From Gymnogyps californianus (taxonomy: Eukaryota; Chordata; Aves; Accipitriformes; Cathartidae), in contig NC_059471.1 in assembly GCF_018139145.2 (NCBI RefSeq), positions 201,581,494 to 201,645,493 of the forward strand: 64,000 nt of DNA. Direction: 5' to 3'. The notes below the pieces were generated by a model, which saw only the letters and a program-made list of their open reading frames with translations, was not told the DNA's origin and ran no database searches. Made by a program: the position numbers and the translations under genes. Of this stretch, positions 12,797-26,993 are shown piece by piece. How positions within the stretch are numbered: position 1 is the first letter of the stretch; every line of letters starts with the position of its first letter.

Positions 12797-13527
12797 AAAG
12801 CAGCACTCAGGAGGACTACTATCAAGAGAATTTGGTGTCTTAAAAGGGAATGTGGTTTTTTACATCTTTTCAACGAACCCTGGGTTTCTTCTGATTTTGA
12901 ACCTGATAACAGACCAGAAAGAAACAGGAAGAAAATATGAACATTCTCATGAAAGCATTGAATATCCCCAAATATACAGTTCTTATTTATTGATGCAAAG
13001 TTTAAGGGGCATAAATAGAGAAGCAAGTAGGAATTAGTACATCGGGAAGGATCTAAGTATGCACTGGGGTAAATAACGCATTCCAGTAGCAAAGAGGCAA
13101 TGTTGTACCTGGGAAAGCAAATAATGAGGTCTGGAAGAAGACCACAGCGTCTTGCTCTTCCTCAGGCTTCAGGGTTTTTTTAATAATGACTTTTCCTACT
13201 TCTGCCTCCTCCTTCCATTGGTAAACAATCACAGACCCTTAAAATGACCTGTCATGCTATACATCACAGTCTAACATTGTTATTTTAGTTGTTGCTTAGA
13301 CACTGGCAACCACAGCTAATTATATTAGAGATGAGATATAAAAATTCAAAAAAGGCATGTGCTACTGCCTGGCTTAAAAAGTTTAGATCTGTCTAAAAAA
13401 AATAACGACTTTGAAATAGCTATTGTTGTCTGTTGTCTCTTTCCTACCCTTCCTTATTTCTGGAAGACTTGATAGGTCTCAGGAAGAAGGAAATTGTGTC
13501 AGAGATGTAACAAAACTGTTTAAAAAC

Positions 13528-13566
13528 CTCTCTCTCTTTTTTCTCTCTCTCTCTTTTTTTTTTTTT
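13528..13566. repeat. Pyrimidine-rich CT/T simple repeat
   Basis: CT dinucleotide runs alternating with T runs, ending in a run of 13 T. Simple low-complexity sequence. Confidence 0.9.
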
Positions 13567-16500
13567 GTTTTTAAATATTGAATCATATCTGCACATATGC
13601 CTGACAAACTCTCTGGATAAAAACTCCTCCTGCGAAAACTGAGCCAGCTGCAGCTGAGGTCCGAGTACTGGGCTGTTCCTCTGCCACAAGCCCTTCACCA
13701 GCACATGGCAGCAGGGCCAGAGGCTCTGGGTCCTGGGCTGAGAAGCTGGGGGAAGCCAGAGGCCAGATTCTTGTTGGTCAGATCCTACCACCTACTTACA
13801 TTATCTTGCCCTGCCCTTGCAGGCAGGGCTCCGGGCTTCCCAAAAAGAAAGATAGCTCTTCCTCCCCAAAATGCCTGACAGCAGTTGTTCTATTTAGGCA
13901 CTAAATAGGCAAAATAGACAGCAGGTACCTGCATGCAGGCATCGTTTAGCAGCCTTAGAGGACAGGGTTTTGCAGGGCACAGTCCCTTCCAACCCTATAA
14001 AAAGGCAGTGGTGAGTATTTTATGCTCTGGAGGGGCTGCCCCTTGGCATGTCGCAGTGCCACGCAGCATGGGGACTGTGCCCTGACAGCCAAGGCACAAG
14101 GCAGGCGTACCCTACAGGGTTTGGAGCCCAGGAGCAAGCTGTGGTCACAGGATGGGCTGGGGGAGCGGTAGACACCTACCCCCAGCCATGCTGGCCAGCC
14201 CTGGGCTGCTCAAGTTACCGATTAAACACAACAGACATTGCACCCTCGAAGGCAAAGACCTTTTCCCAGCTATTTCCAGTCTGTTCGCCTTGCTGGAGCC
14301 TGAGGAAGCTGCATGCATCCTGCCAGAGATGAGGCCTCTCCATCCCTCCCCACTCTGCCTACAGCTGCCAGACTTCTGCATCGGGAGGTGTGAGAAATTA
14401 TATTACTTCAGCCTTTAGCCTCCACCTTGGTACAAAAGCATTTCAGTATTACAAAGCACCTGGATTAACTGCATTGCTTCTCTTCTTGGAATGCACAAAC
14501 ATAGTTTTCTTCTTCTAAGGGGTTTGAGTGCATGTCAAAAACTTGCATCCCGATGCCACTGTAATCACTAGGTATAGAGACCTTTTCCAAGACCTGCACG
14601 CTGATCTGTAGCCAGATGCTATTTTCACCTCACTGCTGACGAGCGTGTAGAAACTGTTGATGAGCAGATCTAAAGCAGTACACTTCCTCCGAGTTCCTTT
14701 CCTTCATTATTAAATACCAGCAGATGGACTCAGCTTCAGGTTGTGCCCAGGGCTCAGGGAGGATGTGGGTGGTCTTTAACTGTGAGCTGAATGCAGCAGG
14801 ACCCACCAGGCAAGAGCTCACAGGAAAACACATTGGATAAACAACCCACTCCAGAGGTCTCAGAGGTGCCCAGATGGGTGATGGAGAGTTCCAGCTCCAG
14901 CACAGCGCAGCAATCCTTGTACCACATGGGGACGAGTGGCTCTTACCCATCCTGTGCACGTCACCCTCACAACTCAACAGGCTCCTGCACGTTACCCACC
15001 GCAGCAGCCGATACTCAAGTGCTGGTGACAAAAGTGCCTGCTGCTCATTAAAAACATATAAAATTAGACAGACTACAATGTAGCTCTTCCTAAATAGAGC
15101 ATCAAAACCAACACCTGGTAAATGCACTTCACCTTCATCCCCTGCAAGGGCTTCCCTTTAAATTGGTTAAAAGTCTCATTCATCAGCTGTATTTCAGGAA
15201 CAAATTGACCGAGGGAAAGGGTTTTTAGGACACCTCAGCCACATCAATAGCAAAAGGAAATGGAGACCAAGGAGGTCCCCCAAGCCCAGGCTGGAACAAC
15301 AGCGTGGAAATGAGGGTAATGGCCTAAGCAAGAACTCTGTTTTGCTAAGAGAAAGTTCAGTTTTTGACTTAAACCTTTCTGGCTGTAGCTGCAGGAGAGA
15401 AGATCAGGACCACTTCCACCTCTGCCCATCCATCGGTGGCTTGGGCACAGCACTGGCCCAACACGCCAGTTGCCAGAGGTGCAAAGCCCAGGCTTTTCTG
15501 TCACCTCTCCTGGCTGGGACAAGCTCAAGCACGAGGGGGTGACGGCTCTCCTGGCCAAGAGGAGAACAAAGCAGTGACTTGTACCCAGCCGGGAGTTGCA
15601 CAGGGACAGCACCTCGCTCCGACCGCTCTCTGTGCTGAGGGTACGTGAGCTGCTCCGTCCCACCTCCCTGTACAGCCATGCAGGAGCCTGGAGCTCAGTG
15701 CAGGCACCTCCAACCAGTTGCTAAAGCCAGCAGAGCAGCACAAGCTGGGCTCCAAAGAGTCATTGAGCTTGCGGGCACTGTGAGGGTCCTCCAGGCCAAA
15801 AAGCTTCAGCAGCTCTGTCCATTTGGACAACTGCAGGGCTGGATGCCCACCAAAGGAGCTTTAAAGCACCTACATTTGGGATTTAATCCCTCTTGGAGAT
15901 CCAGCTTGGCCAGAAATCAGAAGTCCGAGCGAGTTTGTCGCCACCGTGCCCCCCTGTCACAGCGTGTGGCATCTCCTGCCAGGTGCTCAGGTCTTCTCTC
16001 ATCGGCTGATCTGTTTCTGAGCAATCTGATGTGATTGCCAAAATGATGCTGCTGAAAGCAGGGGAAAAGTGTCTCTCATCAGGGCTTTCTTGATAGTAAT
16101 AAAAAAAAAAAATCTAATTCCTAAAAACAAGAACTAAGACTTAGAAGTAACTGAAACCTGGCACCCATATTTTGATTTTATATTCTCCAGCAAAAATGTT
16201 AGCAGCAAGGAAGATCATAATACAGTGTTACAAAGTATCTCAGCCATAGAAAAACATAAATAGCTTATAAAGGACCTTCTGTGATGCGTTTTCACATGGA
16301 GCTTACAGGTCTGGTTCCCAGAGCTGTAACAGGAACCTCTCAACATCAGCAGTGCCTCAGGCTGCAGGCGCTGCCGAGGGACAAGCCACAGCCGAACAGT
16401 CCCCATTCCAGTCTGGTGCTGGTGAGCTCCACGACTCGGACAGATGATGCTTTCGAAAAGCAAGGGAGCAAAATCATAAACACAGAGGTAAATACAGCAA

Positions 16501-18730
16501 ACGTTGAAAACACTGGCACCAGTGCAAGGACACAGATCTGCCTGTGTTTAACAGCGAGATAGTATTTTCTTTGCAGACTAAGGGTACAGGGGCATAGCAG
16601 GAGGAGGACATACCCCATCTGAGAATGCAAGCTACTCCTATCTAGGTTTTAAAAGCACCAAGTGTTAGAAACTGCGTATGCCTGAGAAAAATTCTCATGC
16701 AGGCATGTGCCAACAGGGATCTGGGAAGCCTGAGCTTTCTCCCGGGAGCCGCTGCTGCTGGTCCAACCAGCGGCACGTCTGCATGCAGCTTACAAGTCAA
16801 GGATGAGATTTTTTGCAAAGATTCAGGACACCAGCACCACCAGCAACTTCCTTTTCACATAGGCTTACAATCCGATCCTGTATCTACCTGCATTTTGTAC
16901 TAACCCACGTCTGAACCTCTGAAGCTGGGTCAAGTATAGGTCTGCCCAAGCTGCACTTTGAAGAGATGATGAGCACTGGGCATAGGGCAAAAATAAGGAG
17001 AGCATTGTGCTTCCTTGAGGGAGCTGCAAGAAATGAGATAAAACCACTTCTGCCAGCTATTCTCCCCACTCCCTTTTGCTAAAGAAGGCACCACAGCTTC
17101 CTTCTGGCAAAAACTCATCCCAGACCCAACCCTCTAGAAGCCAAATTTCCCAGCAGATTTAACCGAAGAGTGATTAACCAGCTAAAGCAGGCAGGAGCAC
17201 TCCCAGCCTTGCAGTATCAGATTCCAGACAATGCCAGAGAAGTCTCCCAGCAACAGGAGCACCCGCGCGGTGCCACCACCTCCCGAGGCAGCTGGTGGTC
17301 CTTGGCCCCTGCGGGAGCACGGGGTGGCTGGAGGCAGCTCCGGGAACTGAAATGGGGAGAGCTGCAGCAGCACAATGGCTGGGCACAGGGACTAAGGGCC
17401 TGGAAAAAGAAGGCCTACCCTCATGCGAACACATCTGCTGTGCACCGAAAGGTAAGTTTTTGGCCTGTTTGCCAGTGCACACAGCTACATGCCCACAGGC
17501 ACAGATGCAGAAAGGAGAAGGTAAAACCGGAGAGTAACACAGCTTAAAAAAAGCCAACAAATAGATCCTTTTTTATTTCAACTTAACGACATCCAAGATC
17601 CTTACTTGTGATTTTTAGGAGGAGAATGCACTGCCCTGCAGATGACAAGTCTTCTGCTCCTCCTGCATGGGTGCTCTGAGACAGCCACCCCCACCTGCCC
17701 CCGGCTTCCAAGAGGGGCCAGCCTGACGCGGTGCAGTGCTTCCCCGTGCGCTCGGTGCTGCTGGCAGAGCCGCAGCCCCTGAGACAACGTGCTCAAACAG
17801 AAAGCCCACAACCTCTCCTGGCCGTGCTTCCTGGCTCCCCTACAACCATCCCTGCTCCGATTGCGATGGCCCAAAAAACTAGATGAGCAACTACCACCGC
17901 CTCCTCACCTTCTTTGTCAGCTCTGGTTGGAAGTTTTGAGAGAAGGAGCAGGAGAAAATTAGTACTTGAAGGAATTGGATTTAGCAGGTTAAATGTAGCT
18001 CTAACAACAGCATACCGACTCTCTAAATATTTGCGCAATCAGGTTTTGTGCAGAGTTAACTTGCACACACAGACGTTAGTTTTAGCTCAGTTTCTTTGCA
18101 TTATTCTTTAATATTATAAACTCAGGACCAGCCTTTAACATTTATCCAATTTATATTGACAAGTTACCTCTGAAATCTGATGGACATGGCAAAACTGGAA
18201 AGGGGAACATAGAGGCAATTGTATATATCAGCTCCATCAGGACATCAAAAACATACCTAGGATCCAAGGGCAGCTAAGCCAGCCTGTAACAGCTTGCTGT
18301 GCTGGAAAGGGAGACGTACACTGCTCTTCTCATTGCTCTCCGGTCCTCTGCTGGGCTCCTGCCATTTTAGGAAGGTCTGGTGAGCCCTAGTGCTGGCATA
18401 AGGCAGGTGGCAGGAGGCAGGGAGCTCTTAGTTTGGCATGAAACCATTGTTAGCTTAAAATGTTTGCTTGAGCAGAGGCCAGAGTTCGGGCTTTTCACAA
18501 GGTGTTTACCCAGTTGGACCTGGAACCTGGCACACCTGGAGAAGTAGGCTTTAAAGGGCTCCTGTCATCTACAAGTAAGGAGAAAGCTGTATGGTGCACA
18601 GTAAGTCTTCACTGAGCAGTCCAGCTTGTCAGGAATATAAAACAATAAACCTACTCAAATAGTAGGAATAAATTTTAAGCATGAGTCAGTAGAGCAGTAA
18701 GTCCAGGTTGTTTGCTGAGGCCATATATGA

Positions 18731-18750
18731 TTTTTTTTGTGTGTGTGTGT
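18731..18750. repeat. T8(GT)6 microsatellite
   Basis: A run of eight T followed by six GT units. Confidence 0.9.
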
Positions 18751-21438
18751 TTATTTTCCCCAAAAGTCACCAAATGCAACTGATATTCGCTACACAGTGA
18801 CCTCACATGAGGACCACGGTGGTCATATTTGAAAATGGCTGTTAGGGCAATACAATAAATCCATGTTCTTCACATAAATGTTCTTTATACACTTTTTGGT
18901 GTATTTAAAAGCAGAGTCTCAACCTATTTACACGTCTTTGAAGACAGCATCTCCCCTCCTTTTCCAACAGCCCTTCTGAACTCTGCTCAGCCACAGATGG
19001 TGGGGGGAGCACCCACAGCCATCACAAGTCTAGTTTTGGACTCAAAGCTGCCTCTCCCCCACATCCCATCTGTCCTCCCTTCCAGCAGACACCATTTCAG
19101 TCCTACATCACCCAGACCAAGTCCAGGGCTTAATTCCCCTCCGCTGTGCTTTGCTTTCCTTGGGAAGTGCCCAGAGCCACTAATCGTGCAGAAGGATTCG
19201 AGCATAGACACAGCTGCCACCACTCCATGAGCTATGCAGTCCGGGTTGCTTATTTTGGGAAGTCGTAGGGGTCAACGCACCGTGAGAAACAATGTGAAGC
19301 TCCACCTATGAGCAGGAAGCTGGCTTTGAGGCATCTCCCCTGCCAGGTGAGCACTGTGAGCAATGATGATGTCCTGTGTAGCTTTGGAAACTTTCCTAGA
19401 GCACGTCCACTAACCAACACCATTCACACGTTTCCTGCAGGCATCCAAAACACAGGGTATTGCAAGAAAAACCCATCTGAATACAGGAAAGCCCTGCATT
19501 AATATACTAAACCCTACCTCCGAAAGGTAAATGCTACTGTTATATATATACACTCCACAAAGAAATGTCCATTTGATCATTTCCCCCCAATCTTTTTTGC
19601 AAAGAGCTTTTGTTCCCAAATGTTCTCAGACAGCATCTCTGCAAATTTATAGACTTGCATGATATTTTTAGGGACCATCTCGTTTAGAAACAGCTCATGT
19701 GAGTCTTATTCCTTCGTCCTGTTGTGTGGCTGCTTAACGTTTGTCAGTGGCTAATGATGTTTCTGGTCAGAGGAGGTGATTTTTCAAAAAGCAAAAATAA
19801 CACTGAATATAGTTGCTTGATTTACAGACTTTATACTAGGAGCACTCCTTCCCAAATACTTACCTGACCTAAAAAACTAGGGAGAGGATTTTCAGAAGTT
19901 CTTACTGACTTAGCTGTGAGAGGTTAAAACCTCACCCCTGTGCTCCAGAGTAGCATGGAGATGCCTGAGCAAATATTGGCTTAGGTTCAGTCCCTCCCAA
20001 ACACCACTTTGCAGCAGGCAGCTACTTCTACATTTATTCCTCTACAAACATGTTTTGTTTGACATAGGCTTGCACCAGTAAGAAAACTGGCTTTGTCAAG
20101 AAGAGATTGTCTGCTTTGAAGAGCTTGCTCAATGGTTTCAAGAAGCATCCTCTCCCTTCAGTTGCGCAGGTGATCAGGAGCAAAGACATGACACACCAGC
20201 GTGACAAAATGGAAGCCACTGAGTAATCCAAACCAGCAGAGATAGTAATTTAGCTCCCAATTTACACAAAATGGAAGATGTAACAGGTGCGAGGCAGCTT
20301 TAGTGAACTTGTGACATGTTCATCAGGACATGGTCAGTCAGTATTTCTAAGTAATCAGGACTGAAAGTATGAGGGTATTTTTGTCAGAGGAAGAAAACTG
20401 GAACAACACTGAAACAGAAAAACCCAGGTAAGAGGAAACAGAGGAAAGCTCTCAATTCAAAACTTGAGTAGTCACAGAGACAGCAAACCAGATATTTAGG
20501 CAATTTAGGAATGAAAAAAGAGCAACTTCTCTTCGGACATAGTTCAGCTTGAAATTTCAGCTAGACTGTAAGGTAAAAGCTAGCCACAAATTACTAAATG
20601 AAGTGAGGATGAAGAGAAATTTCTGGGCTAGGCATGCACATGCTAGTAGGATTTTATCCATTCACATGAGATCATCCAGAGATGAAATAAAGAGCAGGGG
20701 ATAAAGAAAAGGGATGCAGTAGGCCAAATGGGCCAAGTGGTTTTGGAGGAAGGTTTGCATATACACATGAGAAGCAAGAAAAAAAACATAAAGGAAAATA
20801 AAGACAGAGAATTAGGGGAGGGTGAAGCATAAGGCAGAAGCTATAGAATAAACAAATCTGGTATTTAATAGAAGAGGATGCAAAAGCAGAGATTTTGCCT
20901 AATTCACATCTCAAATAGGCTGTGAAGCTCACAAGGTACAGAGAAGAGCCAGCTATTTAAACACAGAAACAGGTATTTATCTTCCCCTCATCTTCCCTCT
21001 CTGTCTCCCAACCAAATCCAACCTGGCCAAATACAGCATCAGTTCAGGCTAAATATATCAAAGACACGTTCACAAGAACTACATCCTTGAATCCTTGAGG
21101 CAGTGCATTAAGCCAACTTAACTTTTAGAGCATCCACAGCCCAGTGAGGACACTACTGCTGCAAGAGACTGTTACCTTTGCAATGCCCTGATTTCTCCAA
21201 CACAGAAAAGGAACGCCTCACATCTTTAGTACTTTTTACTCAGGATGTAGAAAAAATATTTGAAGGTCTGAGATGAGCTAATAATTCATGGGTAAAACAT
21301 TTAGCTTACCCTAAAACTGTCTAAACAGAGGAATTTGGTGAATCCAGGGATTCAGTAGAGGAACTCAGACTTAAAGATTGCTTAAAAGTAACAGCAAAGA
21401 ACCCCCTCCGTTTCTGCAAGCTGAATGCTGTAACTGTC

Positions 21439-22014
21439 TGTCATGGTTTAACGCCAGCTGGCAACTGAGTACCACGCAGCCGCTCGCTCACTCCCCCCAC
21501 CCAGTGGGATGGGGGAGAGAATCGGAAAAAAAACCACCCTCGTGGGCTGCGATAAAGACAGTTTAATAGGACAGAAAGGAAGGAAAAACGATAATAATAA
21601 AATGACAATAATACTACTAAAAGAATTAGACTATACAAAGCAAGTGATGCACAACGCAATTGCTCACCACTCGCCAACCGATGCCCAGTTAGCTCCCGAG
21701 CAGCGATCTGCCCCTCCCAGCCAACTCCTCACAGTTTATATACTGGGCATGATGTCATATGGTATGGAATAACTCTTTGGCCAGTTTGGGTCAGCTGTCC
21801 TGGCTGTGTCCCCTCCCAGCTTCCTGGGCCCCTCCAGCCTTCTTGCTGGCTGGGCATGAGAAGCTGAAAAACCCTTGACTTAGTATAAACACTACTTAGC
21901 AACAACTAAAAACATCAGTGTGTTATCAACATTATTTTCCTACTAAATCCAAAACACTGCACAATACCAGCTACTAGGAAGAAAATTAACTCTGTCCTAG
22001 CCAAAACCAGGACA
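21439..22014 (-). mobile_element. Solo LTR of the same ERV family (copy 2)
   Basis: 576 bp, TGTCATGG to AGGACA on the plus strand, flanked by a perfect 5-bp duplication CTGTC at 21434-21438 and 22015-22019. Sense orientation is minus: TATA at 21742-21735, ATTAAA at 21567-21562. It differs from copy 1 mainly by point changes and by length changes in an AAT-rich stretch (about 21590-21625). The target duplications of the two copies differ, so they are independent insertions and not the ends of one provirus. Confidence 0.9.
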
Positions 22015-22019
22015 CTGTC

Positions 22020-23384
22020 CTTTACCATTAATTCAGGTACTGCACAAGGCCATGCTTTTACCTGCTTGTCTGCATTAAGCCAGCGTGTGCTGGTGACACC
22101 CTGCAGATCACCACCAGCATGCCTCCTTTCCTCGCAGAGGTGTTAAGAGTTAACACAGACAGCAGGTAAAGGGCTCATTCAATTCAATTCTGTTATTTTC
22201 ATGGGCTGCTAAAGTGCGCTTGAGAAAGCAAGTGGCATTTTCAGAACGACCGTCCCCTCCTCCCAAGTGCCATGCAGTCTACGGCTGAAATGAGACTTCC
22301 AGGCTCTACACTCTCCTTCCACCAGGCTTCAGGCAGGCAGGGTTGAATTCAATCTCTGTGAGTACTGCAGATGCAACTCATCTTGTACAAATATTTAATG
22401 AAAAATGCATTATAGTAGTACAAGTGTGAAGTTAAGTATTGTCAGAACACATAAAATACCTGCTTAAAAGCACCATTGCATTGCCAGATGCGTCGCTGCC
22501 ATCATGAGAAAACTAAATATTGAAATAAATGGAGCAGCATGCATTCACAACTGGAGGATCTGTCACAGACTGATCTATTTCAGCTGAGCAAAACACAGAA
22601 AGGAGTATTGTAGAGGCAAACAAACAGGTCTGGATTAGATGACCAGGCAGCTCACTCCTGGTATTACATTCCTAACTGCAGACAAAGGCCTGCGTACCCA
22701 GTGAAAGCGAGAGCTGGGCAGCGAGCCTCCCTGGCATACCCCATGGATAAAGAAGCCCTGCCTTTTATCCCCAACAGCGTTACAGGTTACACAGAAGAAC
22801 AGCCAAAGGCTCAGCAATTAGGTACATGTCGGTGCGACCGATGAGCTGAAGTGACCGCAGATGCTGCAGAACAGCAGCCATACCTGGATATGAAATGCTT
22901 CTGCTGAGCACACCTCCTGCACGCCTCTGGGCTGGAAGAGGGCTTATCCTTACCTCCAGTGCCCACCTGTAGCACAGTCTGCAGCTATTTGTTTCGTGGA
23001 GAAGCTCTGGCAGATATGAGTTTGTACTCCTACAAACAGTCTCGTGTCACCCATGCCCTCCTGCAGTGGCAGCATCTTAGAAAAAGCTGGTTGCTTCTTC
23101 ATCCCTTAAATTAACTGTATGATGACAAAGTGACAGATGTACTTACAGACAAAGATCTAACCAAAAATATACATATACTCTCCAATACATTAAAAGGATT
23201 ATTTGAAATAAAACGCATGTTCCTTGGGCTTCAAAAGCAGTGAGAAACAAAACCCACCCGCCACCCTCCCAGTGATTGACTTGAGGTGACTATGAATCTG
23301 CCAAAAAGCACTAACTCACCTCGTTCCAAGAAATCTGGCGTAGTTTTGATAGATAAGTTATTAAAGGTTGTAAGAAGTGTTAGC
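22020..23384. other. Spacer between solo LTR and GRAMD4 3' end
   Basis: No gene or recognisable repeat. This is the region where GRAMD4 transcription should terminate. Confidence 0.5.
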
Positions 23385-23400
23385 ACAAAGCATTTTTAGG

Positions 23401-23406
23401 TTTATT
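23401..23406 (-). promoter_or_regulatory. GRAMD4: Candidate distal poly(A) signal of GRAMD4
   Basis: Plus-strand TTTATT, that is AATAAA in the gene's sense, followed downstream by a T/G-containing stretch (CTTTGTGCTAACAC). Position is compatible with a 3.8-kb 3' UTR. Confidence 0.5.
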
Positions 23407-26400
23407 TAAATAAAAATTATAATTTATACAAGACTTTTTAAACAAACAAGATTTTCTTAAAAAATGTACAGGGCAAATCATTTCATTGTTTCAATTCTTC
23501 ATACAGTATAAGTCTTTTGTCAAACAAAAGTTACACTGATAATGAATTATTTACAAATTCAAAATATAGACTCAAACTTCAGACATAAAAATTTTTAACA
23601 TCCATTATATTTCAATGGTTAGTAGAAATTAAACATCTGCCAAAATGTACAGAATTCAATAAAAACTACCAGTGTTTTTAATACAAGTTTAAGTAGCCAA
23701 AAAAAAGTACATCCTTTCATCTCTTCATGACTGGGTAAAATCTCTTTTCTCTTTGTCTGCAGGAACAAGGGTAGGGTTTTGCTGCTGGCGTCCTGTGTGG
23801 TGTTGCTACTAATAAATAGCTTGTTTCATTCAATCTTGCCTCACAAAAGCTACAGTGCACGGAAAGGCATGATTTCATATTTCAGCTTTTTTTGCCTTTT
23901 GAATTTAAATGGTCACTGATAAAGAATTAAAGCAGTCAGTTTTCATCTCCCTTTTTTTGCCTCTTTAAAAGGGACTCAAACTAACCAATGCACTTCTAAA
24001 GAAGTTAAATCCAATTACGTATGAATGATCCAGCAATGAACCACAGACATCAACAGAATTGCAAATATAAACAGCAAACAGACAGACAAAATGACAAGAA
24101 CATCACTTTCTGCTATTAGAAAGCAGCACTTTACATTAAGTGGTATGACCCAGCCTGTTAGTGAAATACAGCAGGCTATACTGCAAAACTATGTAGGAAG
24201 ATTGGAACTTAAGGTGAGAGCTTCAGTGTAATTATACAAGTCAAGTATGTATTTACTCACTGTCTATCCCCTCCTGCCCTCCAAACCTGAGAGGGTGTAG
24301 CAGGAGGAAAAGCATGAGTAAACACACCGAGGTTACCTTCTAGTGTCTCTGAAGTCACGTACACAACAGGAGCAGTTATGTAGCAGGAACTTGGACAACC
24401 CAGTCTAAAGTGAATTTTGCAAAATATGTACACAGATGTTTATCAGTTATATTACAACTCTATTTTTTAAAAAAAATCCAGTCTGTTTTCTATATATTAG
24501 AATGAAATAATGTTGCATTGCAGTTTGCACTAGGTTTACTGCTTTAAGAATTGCTAACTTTTAAGTTCACACTGTTAAAGTGCGGATTAATTTGAAACAT
24601 CAACACATTAGATTTTATAAGAAGTTTCTAATTTCTTTGTCTAGGAAAAAAAAAATTTAAGAGCATATTGTACACATGAGGCATTTCAGTCTGGGAAAAG
24701 GATAATGATTTCTTTTCTCCCTCTCCGAAGCCTAGGTATGGTTAATTGTCCTGGCACCATCAGCACAGGACCTATAGCTCCTCCAGGAACCAGAATCTAG
24801 GACAACCCTATATAGTAGGGTCAACCAGTGAAGGGTGGGAGGGGGAGGAGGTAATAAGTGTAAGTCAACTGATTTCCTACTGAAACTGCTGTTATGATCA
24901 GAGTGAAGGTATAAATTACACTTGAAAAATGATACAAAAATAAGAAAAAGAGCATGCTCTCTGTAAAAAATATAGTTTTCTGTTTCTTCAAAAAAAAGGA
25001 TAACCTTAAACACACCCAAGGGATTTTTTCTTAAGAAAAAATGAATGAATCCAATTAAGATCTATATAACATTAAGCGATTTTAATGCCTATTTGTTAGC
25101 CACACTTACTATTCAAGGAAGCTTCTAGAAAGGAAAGCCAAATGATAACACACAGCAATTACAAAAAGAGATTAATTGATTTTAAAGTAGGTTTGATGAG
25201 AAAAATTTAAGATCAAGGATTTTTCTTAAACATAAAGCCTACACGTGTAAAGCGAAGAAACCATAAACTGTCAAGCTACATCCATATTAGATGGTGGCAA
25301 AATGGATTTCCCACCAGCTTCACTTATATTTTAAGTTTTCAGGCCCTGAGTTACACCATACCTAAGGAGGTGTCAGAAACGCACCCCTTTTTCAGGTCAC
25401 GTAAAGACACGTTCAAGCGCTACTCTAAAGGTAGAACTCAAAAACAGCATTTTAGCCATTACGGTGGATTCTCCCCCATTCTTGTTCACATTTCCACCCA
25501 GGGCACAGAGTTTTACCTCGTCAGTGTTTCACTTTACAATACCCAACCAAATCACAGTATTCAACAGTATTTCTTCATATCAAGTTCATATTAAGTTCCT
25601 CATGTCATACCTCTTCATGGCCAGACTGAAATAAGGTTTGTACAGTCTGACTGCCACATTCTTCATTACTGCTGCATTTGTTGAGAGAATTTAATTAAAA
25701 ACTGTGCTCAGAGTTAAACACCCTTTGGTGTTTGTCTCCCCTCTCCCTCCTTCATTTCACCCCTTTCCCTATAAAGGAAGAAAATTCCCGTTTAAAAAAA
25801 TCCATGAAATTAAGTCCCATTTTCACATAGGAATTTGCATCTCCATTGCTTTTTTGGGGGACATTCATATAACGTCTGGAGACTTCCATACTACTCATCT
25901 CAAAAGACATAGCAAAGGAAAAGACATACTGGAAGGCTTGGCATAACTCCTACTGTGCTTTCATGAAAATGCAAATAAAATTCTAAACCTCTCAGATGGG
26001 TGCTATTATATAGAGTATAAAAGCTTTCTAATATTAAAGACAAAGGTCAATATGTGCTTTGCTGCTAGAAAGGCCTGAGAGAGTTTAGAGAAGGAGCACA
26101 GCCGTCCTGTTTTACCTGGCAGTTGGGCTTAATTGTTACTAAAATTTAATTTTGCAAGAGGAAAGACAACAACATACCAATGCCCCTCAAATTATGCTTT
26201 GAAAAGGAACTAGTGCTTTCAGCTGCTATATTATAGTGTTATTTTATTACAAGGTAACTCAAGAGAAAAGCCAAATTAAAAAAAAAAAAGTCATGTCTCA
26301 GTTTAGTTTAATTATTCCTACCTCCCCCAACACAAAAAGCCTGCAATTCTTTAATGCATTAACATACAAACACCTTGTACATACAACATGTACAATAGTT

Positions 26401-26993
26401 GAGCCCTTCTATGACAAGTATCTACAGAAATACAAATACACGATGCCTAACATTTTAGGAACAACATTTTGGTGCCCTCTTTTATAAAAAGTATCTGCCT
26501 GCCTTCCTTCCTCTTACTTTGGTTAATCAGGAAAGGAAGATATAGTAACAAACTTTCTCCTCCAATTCACTGTACAAGCAATTTAAACATCTATGCAGGA
26601 AAAATTGAACCTAACCAAACCAGTAAAATATCCTTCTCCAATGCAAGAATTAGCAAGGAGTTATTTTAAGTGCAGTTATAAATATGGAAATACTAAGATG
26701 ATAATACTTCCTTGGTGTTGCTATCAGTTTTAATAAAGAACCCAATTAAAAACTCTGAGCTGAAGAAAGGGACTTCAGGCTGCTGCAATCGTCATTCTCA
26801 CATCTCGGGGAAAAATAACAAAAACAAAGGGACAAATGTATCCCTAGTGATATCAGTGGAGTTAAAGGGATCAATCTGTTTAACTTCGTTATTTAGTCAG
26901 TTCTCCAAGTATCTTCCCAGCTTTTAATGTCAGTAAATAAACATTAAAAGTGCTTAATGTGCAAGGCTAATAGTGATGATAGCACTTTCACTG

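Larger units (their letters stand above)
6281..21433. other. 15-kb intergenic stretch without a supported gene
   Basis: No recognisable protein exon on either strand. The part from about 13.6 to 17.9 kb is GC-richer and therefore full of longer chance frames (up to 165 codons at 14630-15127, minus strand), none of which resembles a protein I know. Points of interest are a strong orphan splice acceptor at 9955, an RFX-like site at 12783, a pyrimidine tract at 13528-13566 and a T/GT run at 18731-18750. If gene order is as in mammals, CERK would be expected on the plus strand with its 3' end to the left; I did not find its exons here. Confidence 0.5.

Noticed and set aside
14630..15127. 165-codon minus-strand open frame
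   Set aside because: Lies in a GC-richer stretch where stops are rarer, with opposing frames also open. Composition is not protein-like and nothing is recognised.
574..22014. The two similar LTRs as the ends of a single 21-kb provirus
   Set aside because: Each has its own different 5-bp target duplication on both sides, and the sequence between shows no gag, pol or env.
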